A stretch of 64,000 nt of DNA from CG2-30-58-95 sp964618215 (lineage in GTDB: Bacteria > Chloroflexota > Anaerolineae > Anaerolineales > Villigracilaceae), in contig CAZTZE010000004.1 in assembly GCA_964618215.1 (NCBI GenBank), positions 59,099-123,098 on the forward strand, in the 5' to 3' direction. The position numbers were made by a program, and so were the translations under genes. Below, piece by piece: positions 43,335 to 52,146 of this stretch. The notes under the pieces are model-generated. The model was given only the letters and a program-made list of their open reading frames with translations, had not been told where the DNA came from and searched no databases. How positions within the stretch are numbered: position 1 is the stretch's first letter; each line of letters begins with the position of its first letter.

Positions 43335-45730
43335 TCACCGGTCTCGTGCCGCCGAAATTTCGGGGCTTGCTATCTGAACTGCTTGCGCCGAGCAATGTGG
43401 TTGCGCACTTGGCAACCAAGGATGGTTTTGACGCTCCTCTGGGCGGCGGGGAGACGCCTGCGCCTGCTGCGGAAACAATGGATAAGGGTAGCTCAGAGAG
43501 CTACCATAAACGGCGACTGGGCTTTTGAAAAAACGGACACCCGTGCCTGCCTGCCCCAACCGCGCGTCCAGGCGTAATGCCACGCTGACACTCTGCTGAA
43601 TAGGCGCCAATACCGTCTCTACGGCGCGTTGGAATAAGGTGCGGTAACGGGGCAGGTCTACCGTGCGAGGGTCAGGTTGATCCGGCACATCCCAGGCGCG
43701 GACCCCAGGCGGGCCGCGCGTGTACAGGAAGCGGACGCGCTGCCCGGGCCGGACGATTTTCCCGGCTGCCTGCAGCTGGCGGACCGCTCGCGCGGCAGGC
43801 GAAGGCGACGAATACTCACCCAATTCCCGGCTCAACTTTTGCGACACCAATAATTTCTCGACAGGTACACGGCCTGTGCGTAACGCTTCCAATTGCCTGT
43901 AAACAAATGCCTGCGCTTTTGGCAGAACATCTTTCAAATGGTCAGCGTCGGGGCCCTGGGCGAGGATCTCAAGAATGCCCATCTGGGTTTCAACGATGGA
44001 AGGCGCAGTATCCCTGCGGCGGGCTTCGATGCCCCGCACCTTGATCGAACCATCCTGAAAGACACCGAAGTAGCGGTTGGCCACCGGCACCCGGTCGTTC
44101 AAGCGGGAAGACAGGAAGACCACCCAGCGGTAGACGCCGTCCAGAGAAATCGGCAGGCCGGTCCGTTCTGTGATATCGGTCAGCAAGGCTTCAAAATCAG
44201 CCGGGGTCTTGCAACCATCCTTGTGCACCCACAGCCCATCCACGTACATGTGGAGGATTTCATAACTGAGATCTTCAGCGGCTTCCTTCGCGCGCAGCAA
44301 GGCTTCGCGTCCGTAGGCGGTCACGGCTTCATGAGCTTCGATGCGCCCGAATCTAGCATTTTTATAGCCCAGGTAACCAAAGCAGGTGACGAGCAGCCAC
44401 TTCTCTGCGCTGGCCATGGCCTGATAGACCGGCCGGCGGCAGTCGAACTTATTGAGAGTTAGGAGAACCGACTTGAGCGCCAGGCGTTTGTTCAAGAGCG
44501 GGGCCAGCGTCAGGGGGACGATGCCCGGGTCGCCAGGGGCAGGCTCTAAATCCATTCCTGCCCGAGGCACTTCGGGGGAAATGTTGAAGCGCACCATGAT
44601 GCCCGGATACATTGAAACAAAGTCAATCCCGGCTACGTCCCGGTGGAGCCCAATGGTTGGCTGGTAGACCATGCCACCCATGTCCGCCCGCAGGAGGTCC
44701 ATGGCGGTTTTAGGTGTCTCCGCTTGATGCTTGTGCCAGGGGATGAGAATGCCTTTCTGGAGAGCGGTGACGAACTGCATGGACGAAACCCCCGTGCCCG
44801 GAGATAACCTGGCAGCATCCTGCACCGGCTGACGAGTGACGCGCGCCATCTCCAAGACACCTTCCAAACCATAATCGTTCCAGAGCATGGCATTGTGACG
44901 ATCAAGGTGCCAGCGGCCGCGCAACTGAACCTGCCGGCCGCGATAGACGATCTGGCCGTACGAAAAGTAGGTGTGCTCTTTCCGTTCCAACACCGCCTGG
45001 CTTTCGTCCCGGTTCAAAGGCAACGTGCTCCCGCTCTCTTTACAAATTTCCATCAGGGTTGGCATCAGCCAGGTGTCGCCCCAGGAGGTCAGGATCAGGT
45101 CGGGGTCATAGCGCCTGAGAACAGAGCGGAGACCGACCAGAAGCAGAGTCGGTTTCTCAAAGGGCAGGGAAAAGCGGACGCGTTCATAGGCGATGGTGAC
45201 CGCCTGTGGTTGCCCGTGCGCCGGGTCGCAGTCCGGTTCGAGCGACAGGACGCGCAGAGGAGCCGGTTCGGGTTCGAGTTCCCAGGGTGTGTCGAGCGGG
45301 GTGATGTTCACCACCGTTTCGCCCCGTACCTCCAGCCGGCAGCGCGCCAGCGGAAAGACGCCAAAGGCCGCCGCATAGCGCAGCGGGATAGAGATGTCGG
45401 CGTCGTAGTAAGTCAGGTCGGGGAAGGCAGCGACCACGCGGCGGAACAAACCGTCCAGCTTGGCGGGCTGCATACTTCAACGGCCAGTACGGTAACCATC
45501 CTCTGGAACACATCCCGGCGCTCCTTGCGCGACAGGTGGACAGGCACATCTTGCGCTTCGAGCCACTTCCAGTGTTCTCGCAGGCGCGAGGATGGCCCAG
45601 CAGCGTAGACCGTCGCGGCGAATTCCTGAACGAAACGATAGCGCTGCCCATCCTCACCGATCAGCCAGACGGTCAGGTTCGTCTCGTTCGGGTACACGTC
45701 GAACAGCCAACCGGTGATCGTCTCGGTCAT
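43335..45730 (-). pseudogene. Family-B DNA polymerase, frameshifted
   Basis: The start is ATG 45730, in ATGA overlap with the upstream gene. The first frame gives GWLFDVYPNETNLTVWLIGE...VTVLAVEV, then a one-base shift near 45472 leads to MQPAKLDGLFRRV and on to the polymerase domain. Motif A is GIDFVSMYPGIM, and the fingers region contains CFGYLGYKNARFG. Motif C reads MYVDGLWV, where the usual YxDT/DxD has only one Asp. Exonuclease motifs are hard to see. The last 60 or so codons overlap the coupling ATPase gene on the other strand and may not be native. Family role: element replication. The missing Asp and the shift suggest reduced or lost function. Confidence 0.75.
43487..43505. repeat. Palindrome GGTAGCTC/GAGCTACC
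   Basis: Perfect 8-bp arms with AGA loop, followed by ATAAA. A related GGTAGCC/GGCTACC palindrome with the same following bases lies at 62707. Confidence 0.7.
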
Positions 45731-46005
45731 TTATGCCTGGAGAGAAATTCGTCCATTTGCTGACGCAACCGCATCACTTCCTTGTGCTCTTCCAGGAGCA
45801 TCGAGAGCAGGAAGACTTCAAATGGCAGGGCATGGGAGGCGTACTCCGCAGCGGCCAAGTGCTGGCGGGCGCTGGTGAACAAGTCATCCAGAGCAAGCTG
45901 GTCCGAACGGCGCAGGGCGCGCCGGAAGCGGGAAAAGGACTCCTGCTCTTGCAAGAATACCTGTGCAGCGGAGGGAAGGGTGCGGCCCATAGTTCCAGTA
46001 ATCAT
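45727..46005 (-). CDS. Small helical protein encoded ahead of the polymerase
   Basis: 92 residues from ATG 46005. Helical and charged (FSRFRRALRRSDQLALDDLF, LLSMLLEEHKEVMRLRQQMD). No known domain. It overlaps the polymerase start by ATGA, so the two are co-translated and probably act together. A polymerase accessory or regulatory subunit is a guess. Confidence 0.65.
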   Translation of the reverse strand: MITGTMGRTLPSAAQVFLQEQESFSRFRRALRRSDQLALDDLFTSARQHLAAAEYASHALPFEVFLLSMLLEEHKEVMRLRQQMDEFLSRHK

Positions 46006-46019
46006 TAAGCAGTGAACGT

Positions 46020-46544
46020 TCAGAACAAGGAGGGCTGTGTTAGCAGCTGTGGCAGGATAGCAGGCTGCCAGATTTCGCTGGCCGCCGAGGCGAGCAGCGC
46101 GAGCATGTCAACGGCCAACCGGCTCGGCACAGCCGGCGGGTGGACGCTCACCACCCCACCCGAGGTCTGCGCCAGCCGGTCCAGGTGGGCAATACAGGCC
46201 CGCAGCAGCCGCTTACGTTCCCCGGACTGAACCGACTCGTCGTAGAAGGTGCTGAACAAGTCCAAAACAACAAAGGGAAATTGGATTGCCGGCGTGTCCT
46301 CCAGAAGCGAGAGCACCTGGTAGCAGGTGAAGGCACGCGAAACCGTGATGCGGTTCAGAACATCTGGTCGCCCGCGTGCGGCGCGTGCCACCGTGTAAGC
46401 GTTGAAGCGGTTGCCGCCATCGAGGACACGCAGAGATCCGCGCTCCCCCAGGCGGGCGATGGCGGTGAGCATCATGGAGTTCATGTTGCGCGGGCCGATG
46501 AGGAGAACCCAACTACCTGCTTTGGGTTCGATAGAAGTATTCAT
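46020..46544 (-). CDS. RecA-fold-like protein without a canonical P-loop
   Basis: ATG 46544 is chosen because an earlier in-frame GTG at 46580 lies inside a terminator. 174 residues: GSWVLLIGPRNMNSMMLTAI is placed where a Walker A would be but lacks GKT/S. RVLDGGNRFNAYTVARAARG and FVVLDLFSTFYDE resemble RecA/RadA strands. It sits 15 bp upstream of the small helical gene, in one operon with the polymerase. Perhaps a recombination mediator or inactive ATPase; uncertain. Confidence 0.6.
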   Translation of the reverse strand: MNTSIEPKAGSWVLLIGPRNMNSMMLTAIARLGERGSLRVLDGGNRFNAYTVARAARGRPDVLNRITVSRAFTCYQVLSLLEDTPAIQFPFVVLDLFSTFYDESVQSGERKRLLRACIAHLDRLAQTSGGVVSVHPPAVPSRLAVDMLALLASAASEIWQPAILPQLLTQPSLF

Positions 46545-46571
46545 GTGCGTAGGGTAGCATCCCTTGTAAAC

Positions 46572-46596
46572 AAAAAACACCCCCTGTGGGGGGTGA
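46572..46596 (-). terminator. Rho-independent terminator between regulator and polymerase operon
   Basis: CACCCCCC/GGGGGGTG-type stem; on the minus strand it is followed by TTTTTTGTTT. It separates the LuxR-type gene from the downstream genes. Confidence 0.7.
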
Positions 46597-46650
46597 GTCG
46601 AACCGGCCTTATGGAGGTGCTACTGGTGGGGGGCGATGAGATATTAATCC

Positions 46651-47070
46651 CTAATATTCGGCTTTTGGACCCCAATCGCTGAAATCCCAGTTGCCCAGAA
46701 GCATGCGTAACTCATCCTTACTGTGTAAATGGAATTTTACTAGGACTTGTCGGACATACCCTTTTACGGTGTCCGGAGAGACATGCAGCTTGGCTGCGAT
46801 TTGCCGGTTGGTGTAACCCAGGCAAGTAAAGCCAGTAACATCTTGCTCGCGTGGCGACAAGGAAAGCCAACGTTGCCAGAGTTCATCGTGTGCACGACGT
46901 TGGGCCAGAACTGCTGCGAGCAGGTCTGCATGAATTTCCTCTGCGGGACGTTGTTCCCGATCGGCGAGATCCATAAGTGCCGTATGAAGGGTTTCGTCCA
47001 ACTCAAAATAGCGTGGGCCTGAATCACGCTTAAGTCTCAAGAGGTAGAGCAAACGATTCCATTTCGACAT
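46651..47070 (-). CDS. LuxR-type helix-turn-helix regulator
   Basis: 139 residues. The C-terminal 60 form a GerE/LuxR domain: LSPREQDVTGFTCLGYTNRQ then IAAKLHVSPDTVKGYVRQVL. The N-terminal part is short and helical, with no receiver or autoinducer domain. It probably regulates element genes at the edge of the replication block. A terminator follows it. Confidence 0.85.
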   Translation of the reverse strand: MSKWNRLLYLLRLKRDSGPRYFELDETLHTALMDLADREQRPAEEIHADLLAAVLAQRRAHDELWQRWLSLSPREQDVTGFTCLGYTNRQIAAKLHVSPDTVKGYVRQVLVKFHLHSKDELRMLLGNWDFSDWGPKAEY

Positions 47071-47275
47071 ATCACGAAGATTATATAGAACATTTGTTCG
47101 TTAGTCAAGATGGGTTAGTTTGATTAGCGCACCTATCCGATACAACACATTAATTTATGAGGGTATTTGAATTGCCACATTTGACCATAGCTACAAGGGG
47201 ATTAAGTATGCGTATTCCGGTGAAATCGTCCAAAGTATTTGCTGCAGCTAGTTGAGGATTAGTGATAACTTTCCC

Positions 47276-47659
47276 TTATTCTTCCTCGCCCGCCAAATCG
47301 CTCCCCTTACGAAATGCAGCTAGGCTAGCTTGAGCAATCCCTTTCATCAATCGTTCGTCGTTGTTTATAAGAGAGCGTAATTCTTCGTGGGACAAGATAG
47401 GTTTAAGTACGATTTTCATAGTGTGGCCGCTAGATTTTTCTTGTCCACCAGTTACTGAACCTTCTAGGATTTGAGGAATTGAGATTTTTACTCCTGCACC
47501 AGCTTCATAATTTAAATCCACCTTGACCTCTAACTCTACTTGGTCAACAAAGAATATTGGATAAACACTTTTATTCTCTATCGGAGTGCCTTGGTATGGA
47601 GAAAACAGGTCAGCCTTTACCTTCTCAATTAGATCTTGCAAAGTGATTTCGTGCGCCAT
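47276..47659 (-). CDS. Trypco2-family protein
   Basis: 127 residues: a helix (ITLQDLIEKVKADLFSPYQG), then strands (IFFVDQVELEVKVDLNYEAG and MKIVLKPI). This matches the trypsin-co-occurring domain 2 described in predicted NTP-dependent conflict systems, where it accompanies proteases and EAD proteins. It lies 17 bp after the CHAT protease gene in the same orientation. Start ATG 47659 has GGAGGAT upstream. It may be a scaffold or regulator of the protease. Confidence 0.75.
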   Translation of the reverse strand: MAHEITLQDLIEKVKADLFSPYQGTPIENKSVYPIFFVDQVELEVKVDLNYEAGAGVKISIPQILEGSVTGGQEKSSGHTMKIVLKPILSHEELRSLINNDERLMKGIAQASLAAFRKGSDLAGEEE

Positions 47660-47676
47660 AACATCCTCCTGAGAAA

Positions 47677-49155
47677 TTAGAGTGAAAACAATTGTCCATA
47701 TGTTGTGTCGGAACTACGTAAATAAACCACCGGCATAAACCAACATGCTGGCCTATACCGATATATTGCCAGACGAGCGTCATTTACAGCTTCTGGCAAA
47801 CGTTTCCAATGAGCTAACGAGGCGTACATTCTTTCTACGAAACTCACCATTGCGTCTGCAGAGGGAGACCCTTGCATAGCTACTACTGCTGGAATGCCGA
47901 TTTGTATCAACCCAGGTGCAATTCCATTGAACACGCTTGTACCCTGAATAATGCCAGAATCACATGAAGTTAAAACAACAAGCTTTGTCTGACTATTTGC
48001 TAATACAGCCTTAAACTCATCCACATTGACAGGATCCCGCTGTCGATCTTCGGCCTCAAAAACTAAATAACCATCGGGTTGAACATCGTGCATGCTGGCT
48101 TTGCACATCTTGCATGAATCAATGTTGGGATAATGTGCCTGTCCGCACACAGGGCATACCCTTGCATAGGATCCATGTCCGTCAAAATGAATAATGTGAA
48201 AAGCATCGATAGACAAACGCTCTTCTAAAGCTGACCATGTTGGGGGCCAGAGTTCTTCCCAAGCCAAGAGCCCTTCACTTTTTAATTCTTGCAATCCCTT
48301 TAATAAAGCCTCCTTTTCAGCATTATGGGGAAGTTGACGATCATTGAAAGGTCGGGGGCGAATGAACAACAATTTCAAAGGAAGTTCTACTTTCAAGGGA
48401 GAGGGTGCATCCGCAAAGTTAATACAGCGCGTAATTTCTAATCCAAACTTGACCGGTAAAAGGTGTATGTTATTGTCATGAATCAACTCCCATGGAAATT
48501 GGGCTAGCATTACATCTTTAGGGTCGAACCATAATTGGCACATAGCTGGAGGATTGCTCTGCGCTATCTTGAGATCAATAAGTATCTCATCAGAGAAAAG
48601 TGCCTGATATAGCTTTTGTCCAACCATTTTATAGAAATCTCTATGCATTCGTTTATTATGTAATAATCCAAGTTCATCTAACGCTTGGGTATGTTCTTTT
48701 CTAAATCTCTTCGGAATGTAAGAACCGACATCTAATGCCTTTAGGATAGCTTTAAGTTGATAGATTGAAAATGGAAGTTCCACATCAATTGATGGATTGC
48801 CTCCCCGAGGTGTTTCCAATGCCATGATATGCATTTTATCAGAGTCATACAAGAGAAGTTGGAGCTTTAGAGTTCGGTTTAACTTGGGGATTCGACTCTC
48901 AAAATTGTGTTTTTGTTGAGAGTAATTTTTTTCGATGTAACTTGATAGTAAGCTTGCTAACTGATCCAATAAACTATGTCTGCGGCAATAGTCTAGTAAT
49001 AAGGTTATCTTCTCGTCTTTACGCATTCCTCGCCCAAAGCGATTTTGAACTTTAGGAAAGTAGTCTAGACAAAAAGCGTCTAACTCTGCATCATCGAGTG
49101 ATTCGTTTATTAACGAACGAAGCTGCGATGTAGTTGGCATTAGAGGATTATCCAT
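47677..49155 (-). CDS. EAD-CHAT caspase-like protease
   Basis: 492 residues. Residues 8-75 form a death-like effector-associated domain (QLRSLINESLDDAELDAFCL, YFPKVQNRFGRGMRKDEKIT). A middle domain follows, then a CHAT protease from about 255: catalytic His327 in IIHFDGHGSY and Cys398 in VVLTSCDSG. Between them a CPVC...CKMC segment (334-351) looks like an inserted zinc ribbon. CHAT proteases are caspase relatives activated by NTPase sensors in bacterial immunity. The EAD resembles that of the STAND-WD40 protein at 53314, suggesting homotypic recruitment. An IS lies immediately upstream, between the pair. Confidence 0.85.
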   Translation of the reverse strand: MDNPLMPTTSQLRSLINESLDDAELDAFCLDYFPKVQNRFGRGMRKDEKITLLLDYCRRHSLLDQLASLLSSYIEKNYSQQKHNFESRIPKLNRTLKLQLLLYDSDKMHIMALETPRGGNPSIDVELPFSIYQLKAILKALDVGSYIPKRFRKEHTQALDELGLLHNKRMHRDFYKMVGQKLYQALFSDEILIDLKIAQSNPPAMCQLWFDPKDVMLAQFPWELIHDNNIHLLPVKFGLEITRCINFADAPSPLKVELPLKLLFIRPRPFNDRQLPHNAEKEALLKGLQELKSEGLLAWEELWPPTWSALEERLSIDAFHIIHFDGHGSYARVCPVCGQAHYPNIDSCKMCKASMHDVQPDGYLVFEAEDRQRDPVNVDEFKAVLANSQTKLVVLTSCDSGIIQGTSVFNGIAPGLIQIGIPAVVAMQGSPSADAMVSFVERMYASLAHWKRLPEAVNDARLAIYRYRPACWFMPVVYLRSSDTTYGQLFSL

Positions 49156-49345
49156 AATCAGTAGGACCTCGGTAGACTGGATAGGGCTTTCTCATTTTCC
49201 AGGTGTGTGTCATGCTGAAAGCTTGTGAATAAATTATGAACTGCAACCTCAAATGGTAAGAACACGAGTGCGATCAAAGTCCATTCAGCGAGATCAGCCT
49301 CTTATCCGTTCATCTGGATGGTGGTTTTCAGACTTTAGCTTGGCT

Positions 49346-50692
49346 TTAAGCCGCTTGTTGCTGCATATTCGCCCGCAAGGTCAATGCTTGCATCAGGTTA
49401 TGCGCCAAAGCATACCAAAGCAGAACTGCTCTCGCTTTCTTGATCCCACGCACCAGCATCTGGTACAAACCGCGCTGGCGCGCCCGGGCATTCGCCCATT
49501 CTACGGTTGCCGCCCGCTGCTTGTACTTTTCCTTGGCTTCTTTCATCGCCATGCGTTCCTTCCAGGCTCTCACCCCGGGACCGTCACTCGGCAAGATCTC
49601 TTCCGGCTTCCTGGTGCTCTTGTCATTGTAAGAGACTGGGATCGGGCTGTAGACTTGGATTCCTTTCGCCTCCAAATGCTCTGTCCCCGCATTGCTGCGA
49701 AAGCCGCCATCCACATAATGCTCTTCCATGACCTGCTCATAGCGCTCTTCGATTTGCTCGATCATCGGCTCCAGCAGCCTTTGATCGGCTTCGTTACTGA
49801 CCTCCACCCCCACGATGATGCGGCTCTGCATGGCAACCGTCAACTGCCCGTTGAAAGCCGGTCGAAACCCGCCATCCGCCATTTTCATCACCCGCGCTTC
49901 GGGGTTGGTGGTCGATGCCCGCGCAGGCCGGTTCTTGCGCCGCGACTCCCGGTTTTTGACTTTCTTAGCGGCCACCTTTTCGACTTCCTGCAAGGCTTTC
50001 TGCACCCGCTCCAGCCTTTCCTGGGCATGCCGTTGCTGTGCCGCTTTCTGCCTGGGCGTGCGTTCGTCGCTCTCGGGAGACTCACCCGCCGCTTTCTGCT
50101 GCTCGACCGCAACCTGTGCCTTGCGCAGGCATTCTGCCAAAGTCGGCTGGCGGCGAAAGGAGCTGGCCCCGGCACTGGCGCGGATGCGCATCCCATCCTG
50201 AGCGGTTCTTTCCAGGCTCACGATCCCTTCGTGCATCAAGGCCGCCACACTCTTGGTCAAGAGCTCATCCAGTTCCTGCTCAAAGTTCACTCGAAAATCT
50301 GCCAGCGTGTGGTAGTTGACCGTAACCCCACCCAACAGCCATTGAAAGGCCAGGTGTTCCTGACACAGACGGGCCAGTTCCCGAGCGCTCACCACCCCTT
50401 CCAGAGTGGCATACAGCCACACGGCAATCAGCAATCGGGGATCGATCGCAGGACGACCGGCTTCCCCTTCCACGGCTTGGATCCGTTGATAAAAGCGGCT
50501 GAGGTCATACTCCTGAACGACGGCCCATACCAGCCGAGCGCGATGGTCTTCGGGCAGCAAGTCGTCCAGGGCGGCCAGCCGCATCACCACTTGTTGGCGG
50601 TTGGCCTTTTCCAGGCGCGGGATACCGGGAGCGGGAAGAGCGTTGCCGGGCTCTTCTGCCGGGGGCATGGGGAACAGGGTCTCGTTCATCAT
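49346..50692 (-). CDS. IS1182-type transposase
   Basis: 448 residues. The N terminus is IS1182-like (ALDDLLPEDHRARLVWAVVQ, GRPAIDPRLLIAVWLYATLE, YHTLADFRVNFEQELDELL). Catalytic candidates are Asp in AQDGMRIRA, Asp in EEHYVDGGF and Glu near WKERMAMKEAKEKY. It is intact. The element ends are not certain: non-coding flanks run to about 49200 on the left and 50770 on the right, and I could not find convincing inverted repeats. A 504-residue plus-strand frame here is a shadow. Confidence 0.85.
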   Translation of the reverse strand: MMNETLFPMPPAEEPGNALPAPGIPRLEKANRQQVVMRLAALDDLLPEDHRARLVWAVVQEYDLSRFYQRIQAVEGEAGRPAIDPRLLIAVWLYATLEGVVSARELARLCQEHLAFQWLLGGVTVNYHTLADFRVNFEQELDELLTKSVAALMHEGIVSLERTAQDGMRIRASAGASSFRRQPTLAECLRKAQVAVEQQKAAGESPESDERTPRQKAAQQRHAQERLERVQKALQEVEKVAAKKVKNRESRRKNRPARASTTNPEARVMKMADGGFRPAFNGQLTVAMQSRIIVGVEVSNEADQRLLEPMIEQIEERYEQVMEEHYVDGGFRSNAGTEHLEAKGIQVYSPIPVSYNDKSTRKPEEILPSDGPGVRAWKERMAMKEAKEKYKQRAATVEWANARARQRGLYQMLVRGIKKARAVLLWYALAHNLMQALTLRANMQQQAA

Positions 50693-50998
50693 TCAGGTCC
50701 TCCTCAGAGATGGTGCCAGCCAGTTGGCATACATTGTGGTAACCATATCATGTTCTCTTCATTTTGAGGAGGGTTTTTGACTATTTTTTCACAGGCTCTG
50801 AGGGGCGTTTTTTGCCCCGAAGCATCTCAAAAACAATCTAGGAGACCCTTCGGTCGCATAAAGCGCTACCTCAGGGTGACAGGTTGTAAGGTGTTTTTAC
50901 TACTTTGAGAAAGCCTAGATAGACTGGGACAAAACACTTATATATAATTGTAATTAGTTGTATAATAACATAGTCGGCTTATTAGAAAAGGAGGAAAA

Positions 50999-52021
50999 AT
51001 GGACAAGTTATTAAATGGCATAGGGCTTGGAACGTTTCCGTTTGCTAGCCCATTTACCCCTGTTGACCAATTGACTTCAAGTAAAATCCTTAATACTTTC
51101 CTTGATAATGGAGGACAGTACATAGATACTGCCCCGACCTATTCGTTTGGGGAAGTTGAGTCTTTCTTGGGTAAAGCCTTAAAGAGCATAACTCGAAGTA
51201 AATTCTTTATTTGCACAAGCTGTGGATATATCCTGAATGACACTCGGCAATTCGAGGTGAGTGGAAAGTATGAGCATGTCATTAAAGATTGTGAAGGAAG
51301 CTTAAAGCGATTAGGCTTGGATTACATCGACTTATACATCTTACATATCCCTGATCCCAAGACGCCATTTGCTGAAACAATTGGCGCCATGGAGGAACTG
51401 AAGAAACAGGGAAAAGCGAGAAAATTGGGCGTTTCAAATGTTACACTGGACCAATTGAAAGAATATAAGAAACATGGATCCATTGAGTATGTACAGAATC
51501 GGTTTAGCTTGTTGAACCAGAATCTAAGCGCCGAGTTTATTAAGTATTGCGAAGAAAATAATGTTGGACTAACAGCATACCAGGTAATAGAGAGGGGACT
51601 GTTGACGAATAAGGCTGCAACAATAGTGCTACGCGAAGGCGATCTTCGCAACAAAAAACCGGAATTTGCGCCTAATATCCGTGAGAGGATTGGACGATGG
51701 GTGGCTCAGTATTTGCTGCCTATCGCTAACGAATTAAAGGTGTCAGTTTCAACACTAGCCATATGGTGGGCGCTACGACAACCTGCCGTTGCTTTGTGCC
51801 AAGTAGGAGCCACAAGCGAAAAGCAAGTCCTAGACACCATCAAGGTTCTTAACTTCGTGCCCCCTTCGGATACTCTAGATCGCATAAATAAGAGCTATGG
51901 AATCTTAGAAGAGGAGATTAAGAGAGAATATTCTCAAAGTATCCGAGAGTTTATGGGACTTGCACAGTACAATTTGTACTCGGGAAGTGCATCTGGGAAG
52001 GTGCCACCCTCCAAAAAATAA
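50999..52021 (+). CDS. Aldo/keto reductase
   Basis: 340 residues with AAAAGGAGG ideally spaced. NAD(P)H-dependent TIM-barrel oxidoreductase: GIGLGTFPF at the start, YIDTAPTYSFGEVESFLGKA with catalytic Asp and Tyr, YILHIPDP with His, GKARKLGVSN and GATSEKQV for cofactor binding. It is followed by a terminator and then by sugar-nucleotide genes. It may reduce a keto-sugar, or simply lie next to that cluster. Substrate unknown. Confidence 0.85.
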   Translation: MDKLLNGIGLGTFPFASPFTPVDQLTSSKILNTFLDNGGQYIDTAPTYSFGEVESFLGKALKSITRSKFFICTSCGYILNDTRQFEVSGKYEHVIKDCEGSLKRLGLDYIDLYILHIPDPKTPFAETIGAMEELKKQGKARKLGVSNVTLDQLKEYKKHGSIEYVQNRFSLLNQNLSAEFIKYCEENNVGLTAYQVIERGLLTNKAATIVLREGDLRNKKPEFAPNIRERIGRWVAQYLLPIANELKVSVSTLAIWWALRQPAVALCQVGATSEKQVLDTIKVLNFVPPSDTLDRINKSYGILEEEIKREYSQSIREFMGLAQYNLYSGSASGKVPPSKK

Positions 52022-52062
52022 CCGGTTAGAGCCTATTTATAAGAGTTAAAGAAAAACTAAGA

Positions 52063-52095
52063 GGCGGCTCGATGTCTAAAGATTGCCGCCTTTTT
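52063..52095 (+). terminator. Rho-independent terminator
   Basis: GGCGGC and GCCGCC pair around a 16-base loop followed by TTTTT, 42 bp after the reductase stop. Confidence 0.75.
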
Positions 52096-52146
52096 GATGG
52101 TTCTCTATATTAATTACAGTTGTAATGTTAATTATTGATTAAGACA

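Larger units (their letters stand above)
41437..43528 (+). pseudogene. TraG/TraD-like conjugative coupling ATPase, frameshifted
   Basis: The 5' frame (41437-42440) has two hydrophobic N-terminal segments, then Walker A in TGGSRTGKTSFAYALLER and FLVDPHVSLADAFLP. It reaches RRIWEDYWGPRMQAALLG and ends out of frame. The continuation, HAWNKNHPDERMGLLHVVFA, is in another frame to 43528, with Walker B FVIDEAQEIG and RMFVLAQSLSMM. One single-base shift near 42435 separates the halves. The family pumps DNA during conjugation or links it to type IV secretion. Inserted short repeats lie at 41436, 41508, 41811-41829 and, in frame as FKVVAFSAT, at 41995. It could be a sequencing indel rather than a true pseudogene. 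Confidence 0.75.

Noticed and set aside
43893..45608. Plus-strand frames of 189 and 237 codons across the polymerase
   Set aside because: They are antisense to the polymerase domain with motif A and fingers motifs, and lack features of their own.
49253..50767. 504-codon plus-strand frame over the IS1182-type element
   Set aside because: The minus strand encodes the recognisable transposase; the plus frame has no family features.
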